DNA from: Roseomonas gilardii
GTDB taxonomy: Bacteria; Pseudomonadota; Alphaproteobacteria; Acetobacterales; Acetobacteraceae
Assembly (NCBI RefSeq): GCF_001941945.1
Contig: NZ_CP015584.1
Coordinates: 496,001 to 560,000, forward strand
DNA length: 64,000 nucleotides
Direction: 5' to 3'
In this document: one piece after another, positions 41,458 to 51,572 of the stretch
Position numbering within the stretch: position 1 is the first letter of the stretch
Layout: each line of letters opens with the position of its first letter
Made by a program: the position numbers and the translations under genes
Notes under the pieces: model-generated
Told to the model about the DNA's origin: nothing
The model's input: only the letters and a program-made list of their open reading frames with translations
Databases searched by the model: none

Positions 41458-42438
41458 TCAGGCAGCCTGGTCCGGTGGAGACGTGGAGACGGAGGTAGCT
41501 GTCCCATCGCCTTGCATCGATGCCAGCCCCAGTGCCTGCAGCTGGACCTTCTCCAACAGCTTCGCCTTGGAGGCGCGTCCGGCATCCAGGTGACGCACCA
41601 GCAGTTCGGCCGCCTTCTCCCGGTCCCTCGCTTCGATGTGCTCCAGAATCGCGAGATGCTCAGCCGACTGGGTGGCGAGCCGTCCTCGATCCAGCGCGAT
41701 GACATAACCAACGACCCGGCGTAGTCGCGTCACCCGCAATCCGGCATCGGCGAAGAAGCGGTTGTTCGAAGCTTGCGTCAACGCGAGGTGGAAGCCCGAG
41801 TTCAGTTCGAACGCTTCGCGCGGCGTGGCGGAGTTGGGGTCCTTCAGCAGGCCTTGCTGCTCCCGCCGCAGCCGCGCCAGTATCAGGGGGGGCATCGAGA
41901 AGGCCGGGTCCAGCAGCGCGGCGGGCTCGATGGCCCGGCGAAAGCGATAGGATTCGTCGTAGCTTTCCGGTCCGTCGATCAGCGCCAGGAAACGCCAGTT
42001 TCCTGCCGGGGCGCGCTCGATCCAGCCCTCGCCCATGATCTGCAACAGCACGCGATGCACGATGCCGCGCGGCGCGCCATAGCGCCGCATCAGCTCGGCC
42101 TCTCCCAACACATCCGGAAGGGCGCCGCCAATGCGGTCCCGGGCAACCCGCCAGTAGAGCTCCTCCGCATCGCCAGCCTCGCCATCGGCGGCACCGATCT
42201 CCTCGCCGGCGCCTGGCAGCCGCTGGAGGCGCAACCGGCCATTGGGACACCGCTCCAGCACCTCAAGCTCCAACAGGATCGGCAATGCGCCCCGCAAAGG
42301 CGTGCGGGAGGTGCCGACCGCCTTCGCTAGGATAGTCTCGCTCAGCGGGATCCCAGGTTCCGCACCCGAAGCGCGCAGGTAATCGACGATGGCGCGCGCG
42401 AGGTCGCGATGCAGGTCGGCGGCGGGGGGACGGGGCAT
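41458..42438 (-). CDS. GntR-family regulator (FCD type)
   Basis: A 326-residue regulator. The N-terminal winged helix includes GIPLSETILAKAVGTSRTPL, where GTSRTPLR is the recognition-helix signature, but the domain departs from the norm (a second HTH-like region, RYGAPRGIVHRVLLQIMGEG, follows). The helical effector domain runs from about residue 160, with SYRFRRAIEPAALLDPAF and a later NSGFHLALTQASNNRFF, of the FCD form that binds carboxylates with a metal via His/Asp. It diverges from the aconitase gene and probably controls it. A tandem TTCGATAT repeat lies between the two genes. Confidence 0.8.
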   Translation of the reverse strand: MPRPPAADLHRDLARAIVDYLRASGAEPGIPLSETILAKAVGTSRTPLRGALPILLELEVLERCPNGRLRLQRLPGAGEEIGAADGEAGDAEELYWRVARDRIGGALPDVLGEAELMRRYGAPRGIVHRVLLQIMGEGWIERAPAGNWRFLALIDGPESYDESYRFRRAIEPAALLDPAFSMPPLILARLRREQQGLLKDPNSATPREAFELNSGFHLALTQASNNRFFADAGLRVTRLRRVVGYVIALDRGRLATQSAEHLAILEHIEARDREKAAELLVRHLDAGRASKAKLLEKVQLQALGLASMQGDGTATSVSTSPPDQAA

Positions 42439-42521
42439 GGCAGGAGAATAGCATGATATCGGCCAAACCCCAGGACCGTGATTGGTTTTATATAGTCATA
42501 TTATGCAAATCATCCTTGCGG

Positions 42522-42537
42522 TTCGATATTTCGATAT
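42522..42537. promoter_or_regulatory. Tandem direct repeat TTCGATAT x2
   Basis: Two exact adjacent copies of TTCGATAT (42522-42529, 42530-42537), in an AT-rich patch unlike the surrounding DNA, lie 34 bases before the aconitase start. Its position between the divergent GntR and aconitase genes makes it a candidate regulator site. Confidence 0.4.
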
Positions 42538-42571
42538 GATACATGACTGCCGCCCGCCAAAAGGTCAGGGG

Positions 42572-45235
42572 ATGTTTCCGATGCCGACTGCCGTTCGCCC
42601 TTCCTGGATCACGCTCCGAGGCAGCTTCGGCCAACGCCGAGCCATCGATCTGCCGGCTGCTGCAGGTGGGCAGGACGTCCTCATGCGTCTTCCCTGGTGC
42701 CATCGCATCCTGCTGGAGAACGTGCTGCGTCAGCCCGAACCGGAGATCCGGGAGGCAGGCCAAAAGGCTCTGCTGGGCTGGCTCGACACCGGACGTTCCG
42801 AGGCCGAGATCCCCTTCGCGCCGCTTCGCATCCTGATGCACGACACGACCTGCGGCCCGGCCCTGGTCGATATCGCCGCGATGCGTGACGCGCTGGCGGA
42901 GGCAGGTGGCGATCCGGCGCTGCTGAATCCCGCCGTGCCGGTCGCGACCTCGACAGACCATTCATTGCCGGTGGACGTTTCCGCGCGGCCGGATGCGCTT
43001 GGTGCGAACATGGCCAACGAGATGGCCCGCAACGCCGAACGCTACCGTTTCATGAAGTGGGCAGCCGGCAGCGTCAGCGGCTTCCGCGTCTTTCCACCGG
43101 GCACCGGCATCATGCACACGATCAATCTGGAGCGCCTGGCCACGGTGGTGGCCACCGAGCAGCGCGACGGCACTCTCTGGGCCGTGCCGGATACGCTGGT
43201 GGGTACGGACAGCCATACGCCGATGATCAACGGCATCGGCGTACTGGGCTGGGGCGTCGGTGGCATCGAGGCCGAGGGGGTGATGTTCGGCGTGCCGGTC
43301 TCGCTGCGAGTGCCCGAGGTGTACGGTGTGCGCCTGACCGGGGCCCTGCCGGAAGGCAGCTTCGCCACCGATCTGGCCCTGGCCGTGACGCAGCTTCTCC
43401 GCGAGGCAGGCGTCGCCGGCGAGTTCGTGGAGTTCTTCGGTGCGGGCGTCGGCACCCTCACCGCCAGTCAGCGCGCCGTGGTGTCGAACATGGCGCCTGA
43501 ATACGGCGCCACGACGGGCATGTTCCCGATCGACGGGCACACGCTCGACTATCTGCGCTCAACGGGTCGCGGCGCAGCCCAGATCGAACTGGTGGAGGCC
43601 TACGCCCGCGCACAGGGGCTCTGGTACGATCCGGCGAACGAGCCCCGCTATACCAAGGTGCTGGATCTCGACCTGTCGGCGCTGTGCCCCTCGGTCGCCG
43701 GGCCGCGCCGGCCGCAGGATCGGCTGGACCTGTCGCAGGTGGCGGAAGCGCTGGCCGAGGCCGGTACGTCCCCTGACGGCAACCCCGTGGCGGGCATGCC
43801 GGCCGATGCGGTCGCAATCGCCGCCATCACCTCCTGCACCAACACCTCCGATTTCGGCCTGCTTGTCGCGGCCGGGCTGGTTGCGCGCCGGGCGCGGGCG
43901 TTGGGCCTGCGTGTGCCCGGCTGGGTCAAGACCTCGCTCACCCCCGGCTCGCCGGCCGCCGAGCGGCGGCTGCGCCGGGCCGGACTGCTGGACGACCTGG
44001 AAGCGCTGGGCTTCGGCATCGCCGGCTATGGCTGCGCCACCTGCATCGGCAATTCCGGACCGTTGCTGCCGGCGGTGGCGGAGGCCGTCGAGACACGGGG
44101 GCTGAAGCCGGTCGCTGTCCTGTCGGGCAACCGTAATTTTCCAGGGCGCGTGCATCCGCAGATCGAATCCGCTCTTCTCGCCTCGCCGCCTCTGGTGGTG
44201 GCCTATGCCATCGCAGGCCGGGCCGGGTTCGACATCACCCGTGAACCGCTCGGCACCGATGCCGGGGGACGCCCGGTGCATCTGAGCGATCTCTGGCCAC
44301 GCCCGGCCGAGATCGAGACAGCGGTGGCCGCCGGGACTGACCCAGCCGACATCGCTCTCGCCGGACAGGAGGCCGACCGCTCCCCCGCCTGGGCGGCACT
44401 GCAGGCGCCGACGACGCCGCGCTTTCCCTGGTATCCCGCCTCCACCTATCTCCGCCCACCGCCTTTCGTGGATTTCGGCCCGGAGGCGCAGGAGCCGGGC
44501 ACGCTGCGGGCGCACCCCCTGCTGGTGCTGGGGGACGACATCACCACCGACCACATCTCGCCGGCCGGTGCCATCCCTGCGCGTAGCGACGCCGCAGCGT
44601 GGCTGGTCGAGCGTGGCGAGAACCCGGGCGACCTCAACGTCTATGCCTCACGCCGGGGCAACTGGGAGGTCATGTTGCGCGGCCTCTTCACCAACAGGAC
44701 AGTGACGAACTTCCTCGGGACCGGCCACAAGGCGGGACTCACGGTCTTCGCGCCCACGGGCGAGGTCCTGCCTGTCTGGCAGGCCGCCGCGCGATATGCC
44801 GAAGCCGGGTTGCCGGTGGTGATCCTGGCGGGCGAGCGCTACGGCACCGGCTCCTCCCGTGACTGGGCGGCCAAGGGTGCACAACTGCTGGGCGCGCGTG
44901 CCGTGCTGGCCAACAGCTTCGAGCGCATCCACCGTGCCAACCTCGTCGGCATGGGCGTGCTGCCGCTGAAGCTACCGGCGGGCTGGAGGCCTGAGGCACT
45001 GGCCCTGCAATCGGGCGACACCATCGAGATCGACTGGAACCCCGAGACCCTCGCCCCTCGTGCGCCGGTCCGGCTCCTGCTCCGACGCGTGGGGGGCGAA
45101 ACGATACCGGCGGAGGCCACGGCACTGCTGGAAACGGCGCGCGAAGTCCGGTTGATGCAGGCGGGTGGCATGATCCCGCTGATCCTGCGTCAGGCGCTGG
45201 CCCGCAGTCGAAAGATGTACCCCGCCATCGCCTAG
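42572..45235 (+). CDS. acnA: Aconitate hydratase, AcnA/IRP type
   Basis: About 887 residues from the ATG at 42572 (AAAAGG upstream; 42581 is an alternative ATG). All aconitase domains are present. Active-site motifs are VPDTLVGTDSHTPMINGIGV, then SCTNTSDFG and CATCIGNSGP. The Cys of SCTN and the two Cys of the CATC segment would ligate the 4Fe-4S cluster. The swivel domain has VILAGERYGTGSSRDWAAKG. The enzyme should isomerise citrate and isocitrate or a related tricarboxylate. Context (divergent GntR, downstream anion carrier and lactonase) suggests a catabolic paralogue for an imported acid rather than the housekeeping TCA enzyme. The family AcnD/2-methylcitrate isomerase alternative cannot be excluded. 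Confidence 0.88.
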   Translation: MFPMPTAVRPSWITLRGSFGQRRAIDLPAAAGGQDVLMRLPWCHRILLENVLRQPEPEIREAGQKALLGWLDTGRSEAEIPFAPLRILMHDTTCGPALVDIAAMRDALAEAGGDPALLNPAVPVATSTDHSLPVDVSARPDALGANMANEMARNAERYRFMKWAAGSVSGFRVFPPGTGIMHTINLERLATVVATEQRDGTLWAVPDTLVGTDSHTPMINGIGVLGWGVGGIEAEGVMFGVPVSLRVPEVYGVRLTGALPEGSFATDLALAVTQLLREAGVAGEFVEFFGAGVGTLTASQRAVVSNMAPEYGATTGMFPIDGHTLDYLRSTGRGAAQIELVEAYARAQGLWYDPANEPRYTKVLDLDLSALCPSVAGPRRPQDRLDLSQVAEALAEAGTSPDGNPVAGMPADAVAIAAITSCTNTSDFGLLVAAGLVARRARALGLRVPGWVKTSLTPGSPAAERRLRRAGLLDDLEALGFGIAGYGCATCIGNSGPLLPAVAEAVETRGLKPVAVLSGNRNFPGRVHPQIESALLASPPLVVAYAIAGRAGFDITREPLGTDAGGRPVHLSDLWPRPAEIETAVAAGTDPADIALAGQEADRSPAWAALQAPTTPRFPWYPASTYLRPPPFVDFGPEAQEPGTLRAHPLLVLGDDITTDHISPAGAIPARSDAAAWLVERGENPGDLNVYASRRGNWEVMLRGLFTNRTVTNFLGTGHKAGLTVFAPTGEVLPVWQAAARYAEAGLPVVILAGERYGTGSSRDWAAKGAQLLGARAVLANSFERIHRANLVGMGVLPLKLPAGWRPEALALQSGDTIEIDWNPETLAPRAPVRLLLRRVGGETIPAEATALLETAREVRLMQAGGMIPLILRQALARSRKMYPAIA

Positions 45236-45482
45236 CGGGTTTCGCCGGCCACGACCGGCAGGGGACGGAAAAGGACAGGAACGATGCTCTCACGATGCCA
45301 CAGGGTGGCAGCGGCCGGTCGCGCATGCTTCCGGCTAGGCCCGAAGAGGCCATGCGTATCGGAACCAGGAGGCGCGAAGCCCTTCGTGCCTTCGCGGAAG
45401 CCGGGACCATGACATTCGTCAGGATCGCCGGGAACGGTGACAACACCGCGGAATGACATCACGCCCACTCGGAAGCATCACC

Positions 45483-46817
45483 ATGCAGAACCCCTCGCAG
45501 CCTGACATCGAGACCCGTACCACGCGCAAGGTCTTCTGGCGCATCGTTCCCTTCTGTTTCGTGCTCTACATCATCTCCTATCTCGACCGGGCCAATATCG
45601 GCTACGCGGCGCTGGAGATGAACCGTGAGCTGGCGTTGACCAGCGAGGCCTTCGGTTTCGCCTCGGGCATCTTCTTCATCGGCTACTTCCTGTTCGAGGT
45701 GCCGAGCAACGCCATGCTGACGCGCTTCGGCGCCAGGATCTGGATCGCGCGCATCCTGGTCACCTGGGGCATCATCGCCTGCCTGACTGCGTTCGTGCAG
45801 ACCGCCACGCAGCTCTACATCCTGCGCTTCCTGCTAGGGGTCGCCGAGGCCGGCTTCTTTCCTGGCATCATCGTCTACCTGACCTACTGGTTCCGGGCGA
45901 AGGAACGCGCGACCACCGTCGCCTGGTTCACCTCCGCCATTCCCGTCTCCTACCTGATCGGCGCGCCCCTCAGCACTTGGATCATGGACAATGTCCATGG
46001 CCTGGGACTGTCCGGCTGGCGCTGGATGATCCTGCTGGAGGGCGGGCCCGCCATCCTCGGCGGCATCGCGGTCTTCCTGTTCCTCACCGACCGTCCGGAG
46101 CAGGCGCGCTGGCTGGACGAGCGCGAGAAGGCTTGGCTAACCACCGAACTGGCGCGGGACAATGCCCGGCGCGAAGGCGTGCAGCATCTCGGGGTCTGGG
46201 ACGCCATGCGGAACCCGAAGGTCCTGCTGCTGGCCGCCATCTACTTCGTGTACCAGTGCGGTAGCCTGGGTGTCGGCTACTGGATGCCGCAGATCATCAG
46301 GGGCTTCTCGGGCACGCTGACCAACACGCAAGTCGGGCTGGTGGCCATGCTGCCCTATGCGGTCGCCACCGTGGGCATGGTCCTGTGGTCGCGTTCCTCC
46401 GACCGCAGGGCCGAACGCAAGCTGCACTCCGCCCTGCCGCTGCTGCTGGCCGGGGTCTGCCTGCTGGCTGCGGCGGTGTTCCAGCAGGCTGTGCTGGCCA
46501 TGGCGATGATTACCCTGGCCATGACAGGGCTTTATGCCTTCAAGTCGCCTTTTTGGGCCGTGCCGAACCTCTTCCTAACGCGCTCCACGGCAGCGATCTC
46601 CATCGCCGTGATCAACAGCATCGGCAACCTGGGCGGCTTCGTCGGCCCCTATGCCATCGGGCTGGTGAAGGACAGCACTGGATCGGCGCTGGCCGGACTC
46701 TACTTCTTGGCGGCGCTGCTCTTCATCTCCTTCGTCATGATGATGGCGATGCGCCTGCGGTCGGAGCAAGGCGAAGAGGTGCCTTCCGCCCTGCACACCG
46801 TCGGCCAGAGCCGTTGA
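45483..46817 (+). CDS. MFS anion:cation symporter (ACS family)
   Basis: A 444-residue carrier with 12 predicted transmembrane helices. The first is preceded by TTRKVFWRIVPFCFVLYIIS, and YLDRANIGYAALEMNREL is the standard ACS motif. The start is the ATG at 45483 (an in-frame ATG ten codons earlier is possible). ACS transporters take up organic anions such as tartrate, galactarate or phthalate with a proton. It lies between aconitase and lactonase, so it may import a tricarboxylate, aldonate or lactone-derived acid. The substrate is not readable. Confidence 0.88.
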   Translation: MQNPSQPDIETRTTRKVFWRIVPFCFVLYIISYLDRANIGYAALEMNRELALTSEAFGFASGIFFIGYFLFEVPSNAMLTRFGARIWIARILVTWGIIACLTAFVQTATQLYILRFLLGVAEAGFFPGIIVYLTYWFRAKERATTVAWFTSAIPVSYLIGAPLSTWIMDNVHGLGLSGWRWMILLEGGPAILGGIAVFLFLTDRPEQARWLDEREKAWLTTELARDNARREGVQHLGVWDAMRNPKVLLLAAIYFVYQCGSLGVGYWMPQIIRGFSGTLTNTQVGLVAMLPYAVATVGMVLWSRSSDRRAERKLHSALPLLLAGVCLLAAAVFQQAVLAMAMITLAMTGLYAFKSPFWAVPNLFLTRSTAAISIAVINSIGNLGGFVGPYAIGLVKDSTGSALAGLYFLAALLFISFVMMMAMRLRSEQGEEVPSALHTVGQSR

Positions 46818-46827
46818 GGTGCACGGG

Positions 46828-48024
46828 ATGATCCCGCACCATCGGCGTGCCATCCTTGCGGCGCTCGCCGCTTCTGCCGTGGCAAGAGGCCCCGCCCACG
46901 CAGTACCGTCCGTGTCCAGCAAAGGTTTTTCCGCGATGCCGAATACCCCCAAGATTTTCCACGCCTATGTCGGCTGCCGCACGACGCGGGCGCGGAATGC
47001 GCGTGGCGATGGCATCGGCTTCTACCGTGTGGACGCGGAGACCGGTGCCTGGACTCAGGAGCAACTGGTGAGAGATCTGTTCAACCCGTCCTTCCTCTGC
47101 TTCGACCGGCAGCAGCGCTTTCTCTACACGGTACATGGCGACGGCACGGAGGTCAGTGCCTTCCGGATTGACCCGCGAAGTGGCCAGTTGACCTTCATCA
47201 ACCGCCAGTCCACGGAGGGGAAGAACCCCGTCCATCTCGCGATCGATCCCACCAATCGATTCATGGTGATCGCTAACCACATCACTTCCACCCTGGCCGT
47301 TCTGCCGATCGACCCGGAGGAAGGCACGATCGGCCCGGTGCGCGACCTTGTCACACTCACCGGCAAGATCGGGCCGCACCGGGTGGAGCAGCCCTTCGCC
47401 AAGCCGCACCAGGTGGAGTTCGATTGCCAGGGCCGTTTCATCATCGTGCCGGACAAGGGGCTGGACCGCGTCTTCACCTGCCGGCTGGACGCGGACGCCG
47501 GGAAGTTGGTGGCCAGTGAACAGGGTTCGGTGCCAGCGCGCGAAACCTCCGGGCCGCGCCATGTGGTGCTACACCCTCGCGCGGGATTCGCCTATGTGGT
47601 GAACGAGTTGGATTCCACTGTCACGGCTTACCATTACGACAGCGAGAGCGGAGCACTCGATCCGGTGCAGGTCGTTTCCTCGCTCCCTGATACCTTCACC
47701 GGCAACAGCCGTGCGGCCGAGATTGCCATCTCTGCCAATGGGCACTTCGTCTATGCATCCAACCGAGGGTCCGAAACCATTGCCGCCTTCGCGGTGGACG
47801 AAGGCACCGGACGGCTCACGCCAGTCCAGTGGGCACCATCGGGCGGACGCACGCCGCGCTTCTTCGCTCTTTCTCCCGACGATCGCTTCCTTTTCGTCGC
47901 GAACGAGGATGACGACACCATCCAGCGATTCCGTGTTGACGCTATCACCGGCCAGTTGACCGCTGACGGGCTGGCTGCGCGCACCGGCAGCCCGGTCTGC
48001 ATCGTCTTCCGCGCAGCTGCATGA
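46828..48024 (+). CDS. Lactonase of the seven-bladed beta-propeller (Pgl/YbhE) family
   Basis: About 398 residues from the ATG at 46828 (GAGGTG upstream); an N-terminal leader, HHRRAILAALAASAVARGPA, suggests export. Repeated propeller blades are clear: LSPDDRFLFVANEDDDTIQR, VLHPRAGFAYVVNELDSTVT and AISANGHFVYASNRGSETIA. E. coli YbhE opens 6-phosphogluconolactone, and relatives act as muconate or other lactonases. Cleavage would generate an acid that the preceding symporter could carry, but a periplasmic location for the enzyme is unusual and inferred from the leader. Confidence 0.82.
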   Translation: MIPHHRRAILAALAASAVARGPAHAVPSVSSKGFSAMPNTPKIFHAYVGCRTTRARNARGDGIGFYRVDAETGAWTQEQLVRDLFNPSFLCFDRQQRFLYTVHGDGTEVSAFRIDPRSGQLTFINRQSTEGKNPVHLAIDPTNRFMVIANHITSTLAVLPIDPEEGTIGPVRDLVTLTGKIGPHRVEQPFAKPHQVEFDCQGRFIIVPDKGLDRVFTCRLDADAGKLVASEQGSVPARETSGPRHVVLHPRAGFAYVVNELDSTVTAYHYDSESGALDPVQVVSSLPDTFTGNSRAAEIAISANGHFVYASNRGSETIAAFAVDEGTGRLTPVQWAPSGGRTPRFFALSPDDRFLFVANEDDDTIQRFRVDAITGQLTADGLAARTGSPVCIVFRAAA

Positions 48025-48068
48025 TGTTCGGCACAGAGTAGCGCAAAGCATGGCTCAGCCCGGCCACG

Positions 48069-51000
48069 TCATGGCCGGGCCATGTGCTGGAAATGGATGT
48101 CCGGCGAAGCACCCATATCCCGCAGTATGTCCAGCAAGTGCTCATGGTGGGTGAGCAGAATGACCTGGGTCGTCTCGCTCAGGCGGAGCAGGGCGCGAAA
48201 GGCTGCTGCCGCACGTCGGCCATCGAAGCTCTGCAGGATATCGTCGCCGACGAAGGGCAACACGGTGCCGCTGGCCGCCTGGTCGGCGATGGCGACCAGG
48301 CGGAGGGCGAGAAACAGCTGGTCCCTGGTGCCTTCGGAAAGCTGATCGACATCCACTTCATCCTCGGGGAAGTCACGCATGCGCAGCACAAGCCGCGCCA
48401 TCCCACGATCGTCCTCGCGGGACGCGACGCCGGCATAGGTGCCGTCGGTCAACTCCGAGAAAGCCTCACCGATGCGGCGGAGCAAGGCGTCGTCACCGCC
48501 CTCCTGCACAGCCCCGAGTGCGGCCTCCAGCAGCCCGGCCGCGACTTGCATGGCGAGTGCGTCCTCCAGCGTCTGGCCGATCTGGCCCGCGGCCGAGGCT
48601 TCGTCTGCGGCTGCCCGGACGGCGGCATCGTCCCCTGCGAGCTGTCGTAGTTCCAGCTCGAGCGCCGTCACGATGGCCACCTGCTCCTGTGCTGCGACAG
48701 CATGGTCACGCTGCGCCTCCTCGACCTCCCGTAGCGCCAACTCCAGGTCGTCCGCAGAATATGCCGCCGCCTCGGTCCTCAGCGTGTCCAAGTCCAGTCC
48801 GTCACCTCCGGCCAGGAGATCGGCTTCAGCGGCGCTGCGCAACCCCTCCTGCCGGGCCCGCTCGGCACCGAGCAGGATACGATCCTCTGCCGCCTCTGCC
48901 GTTGTGGCGCCGGCCTCGGCCATCACCGCCTGGAGTGCGGCCGTGGCATCAGCAAGGGCTGCCTCGTGCTGGCGTAGCGCGATCAGTTCCCTCTCGCGCT
49001 GGTCGCGCAACGCGGCGCGGCGCTCTGCCACGGCCGCTTCGTCCCGCTGACGGCGATCCATCTCGCGCAGCCCGCCGAGGGCATCCGCCCCGGGCGAGAC
49101 ACCGAGGCGCTCGCAGAGTGCTGCGTAGCCGGCCTGGAACCGCTTCAATGTCGCCCGCCATGCAGAAGCCTGAACCTCCAGGTCAGCAACGCTCCGCAAG
49201 CTCTGCGCGAGCACGTCGCTAGCGTCCAGTACCTTATCCAAGGTTTGCGGCGGCAGGTCCGGTGCCTGCCCCAGGCGCTTCAGCGCGGCACCCCACTCGG
49301 CCTGCCAACGCACCTGACGCTCGGACGCCACCTCGTGTTCCTGCCTGATGTCCCGAAGCGCATCACGCGCGGCCAGTGCAACCGCTTCGTGTTCCCGCCT
49401 CTGGTCCTGTGCTGCGCGTCGTCGCCGGACTGCGGTATCGGCCCGGTCAAGGAGCAGGGACAGCTCCCCTGGACCGGATTCGCCGAGTATCTGGAGCAAC
49501 CGGTTCGCAGCAGCGTCCTGCAGCACCAGCACTTCGGTCAGGCTGGCGGTGGTGACGGCAAGGGCTTGGCGCGCGGCCAGTCCAGCTTCTCGGGCGGCGA
49601 GCAGACGCTGGACCTCGGCCAGCCCTGCCGCGCCATCCATCCCGAGTGGGTGAACGGCCATGGCCCAATCTACCTGGGCTGCCTCCAAGGCTTCCCGAGC
49701 TTGGCGCGCCCCATCCCATGCAGCCGAGAGCGCAGCCTCGCGGTCAGCCACCACGCGCACCAGCCGCTCGGCGCTCGTTGCCCGCTCCGCATCGGACCAA
49801 CGTGCATCCGCGATCCGGTCCGCGGCGTTGACGGCGTCGACATAGGCCAGCGGCAAGGAACGACCACCTCCGTAGACCCGCTCCTCTTCCCGAGCGGGGC
49901 TTTCGCCGGAGAGGCGGCGGAACACGAGGTCCCACCCCGTCTCCCGATGTTTCCGAGCCTGAAGAAGTTCGGTCTCTGTCGGCGGCACGCCGCCCGCCTC
50001 AAGTGCTGCCTGCTCGGTCCTCGCCGCGGCCAGGGCTTCCCCGGCCTGGCGAACGGCTTCATCCCGGCGCTCCAGAAGACGTCGTGCGGCATCCCGTGCG
50101 GCCGCGAGCCGTTCCAGCTCCGCCGCTGCTGGCGGATCCAGTGTGGCCAGCACTTCCGGGTCGCGTAGCGGAGCGGGAAGACGGGCCAATACGCTCGCGA
50201 GTTGCGCCTCTGCTTCCTCCACCGCACGCCGGGCCGCCCCCAGGTTACGCGACGGGTCACCCTCGCGTCGGATCTCTCCGAGAATCTCCTCCAACTGGCG
50301 CACGTCCTCCGGCGGTGGCAGCACGGCGATGACCCGCTCTGCCTCGGCGCGGCGCGCTTCCTGCTCCGCGGCGCGCCGAGGAAGGCTCGCGAGTGCTGTC
50401 TCCTGGGCCGCCCGTTCCGCCGTCAGGCGACGAAGCTGCGCCACCAGGGCCGGCGGCGGGACGAGCGAGGCGGGATCGGCAATATCGGCCTGGCCCAGGA
50501 TCCTGGCCTGAGCCGCCACCCGGTCCCGAGCATTCCTGAGCGCTGCCTCCGCTCCCGGCAGCCCGGCCATGGCCTCCTCGACAAGGCCTACCATCCTGGC
50601 CAGGGTCTGGATCTGCCCGGTCATGGCCAGCAGGGCGTCGTCGGCCACGATCCCGGCGATGTCATCATCCAGCCGCGCGAGGTAGGCGTGGGCCGTCTCC
50701 AGAATATGGCCTGCTTTGGCCACGGTGCCGCGCGCGGCCGGCAGTCGCTCGGCAAGCTCCGGTGGGAGCCTCGGTGCATGAGGATTGGCTTCGAGCCAGG
50801 CCGTGGCCGTGGCATGCGCCATCAGGAGCGGTCGCGTGCGGCGCACGCGTTCCAGCCGGCGCAACTGCCCGCCCGCCTCGGTCGCAGCGCGGTTGCTCCT
50901 GTCGCGAAAAGCCTGGGCGTCCTGCAGCGCTTTCTCGCGCTCGGCCCATTCCCGTGGCCGCACCAGACTATCCTTGAGCTGTCGGCGGCTCTCGGCCCAA

Positions 51001-51566
51001 CGGTCGAGCGCAACGTAGAAGGGGCGCGAGGCCGTCCTACGCGTGGGTGCCAGAACGTCGCGCTCCTGCTCCAGGGCGCGGTGCAGTGCTGAGGCCTCCC
51101 GCAGCCCTCCGGCTGCGGCCAGCAGCGCATCGGCCAGGATGCCGCCCGAGTTCAGGAGTTCGCGGCCACCCTGACGCAGCCGCTCCGTGTCGAGCGCGAA
51201 GAGCTGGGACAAGAGCTTCCCGTCGGCCCGGCCCAGCAGGCGATCCAGCCAGGCCTGGTCGAGTGGGATGTCGCCCTCGCCGGTGAGGGTGTTCCGATTT
51301 CCCTTGCGCCGGGTGAAGGCGAAGGATCCGCCGTCAGGCCCGATGCCTGTCGCGGAGAGCTGCATACCCGGGTAACCGTGCCGGAACCCCATCGGCGTCT
51401 GCGCGCCGATGCCGAAGAGTAGGTCATTGAAGGCTTGGCGCAGGACGGACTTGCCGGCGCCATTGGGCGCCAGGACAAGGTTGATGCGCCCCGGGGTGGG
51501 ATCGAAGACGAGCGCCATGTCCTCGAAGGGGCCATAGCGGCGGAGGGCGAGACCCGTCAGACGCAT
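48069..51566 (-). CDS. SMC/Rad50-like ATPase of the YhaN (AAA_27) type
   Basis: A 1,165-residue protein. The N-terminal ATP-binding lobe has Walker A LVLAPNGAGKSVLRQAFNDL. A very long Ala/Arg/Glu-rich coiled-coil region follows (about residues 200-1010). The C-terminal lobe has the signature LSEGTRDQLFLALRLVAIAD, a Walker B-like LPFVGDDILQSFD and VILLTHHEHL. That is the arrangement of Rad50/SbcC and of B. subtilis YhaN, which pairs with the nuclease YhaO. The partner gene ends 6 bases upstream, so they form one complex for processing DNA ends. Convergent with the lactonase gene. Confidence 0.85.
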   Translation of the reverse strand: MRLTGLALRRYGPFEDMALVFDPTPGRINLVLAPNGAGKSVLRQAFNDLLFGIGAQTPMGFRHGYPGMQLSATGIGPDGGSFAFTRRKGNRNTLTGEGDIPLDQAWLDRLLGRADGKLLSQLFALDTERLRQGGRELLNSGGILADALLAAAGGLREASALHRALEQERDVLAPTRRTASRPFYVALDRWAESRRQLKDSLVRPREWAEREKALQDAQAFRDRSNRAATEAGGQLRRLERVRRTRPLLMAHATATAWLEANPHAPRLPPELAERLPAARGTVAKAGHILETAHAYLARLDDDIAGIVADDALLAMTGQIQTLARMVGLVEEAMAGLPGAEAALRNARDRVAAQARILGQADIADPASLVPPPALVAQLRRLTAERAAQETALASLPRRAAEQEARRAEAERVIAVLPPPEDVRQLEEILGEIRREGDPSRNLGAARRAVEEAEAQLASVLARLPAPLRDPEVLATLDPPAAAELERLAAARDAARRLLERRDEAVRQAGEALAAARTEQAALEAGGVPPTETELLQARKHRETGWDLVFRRLSGESPAREEERVYGGGRSLPLAYVDAVNAADRIADARWSDAERATSAERLVRVVADREAALSAAWDGARQAREALEAAQVDWAMAVHPLGMDGAAGLAEVQRLLAAREAGLAARQALAVTTASLTEVLVLQDAAANRLLQILGESGPGELSLLLDRADTAVRRRRAAQDQRREHEAVALAARDALRDIRQEHEVASERQVRWQAEWGAALKRLGQAPDLPPQTLDKVLDASDVLAQSLRSVADLEVQASAWRATLKRFQAGYAALCERLGVSPGADALGGLREMDRRQRDEAAVAERRAALRDQRERELIALRQHEAALADATAALQAVMAEAGATTAEAAEDRILLGAERARQEGLRSAAEADLLAGGDGLDLDTLRTEAAAYSADDLELALREVEEAQRDHAVAAQEQVAIVTALELELRQLAGDDAAVRAAADEASAAGQIGQTLEDALAMQVAAGLLEAALGAVQEGGDDALLRRIGEAFSELTDGTYAGVASREDDRGMARLVLRMRDFPEDEVDVDQLSEGTRDQLFLALRLVAIADQAASGTVLPFVGDDILQSFDGRRAAAAFRALLRLSETTQVILLTHHEHLLDILRDMGASPDIHFQHMARP

Positions 51567-51572
51567 GGCGCC

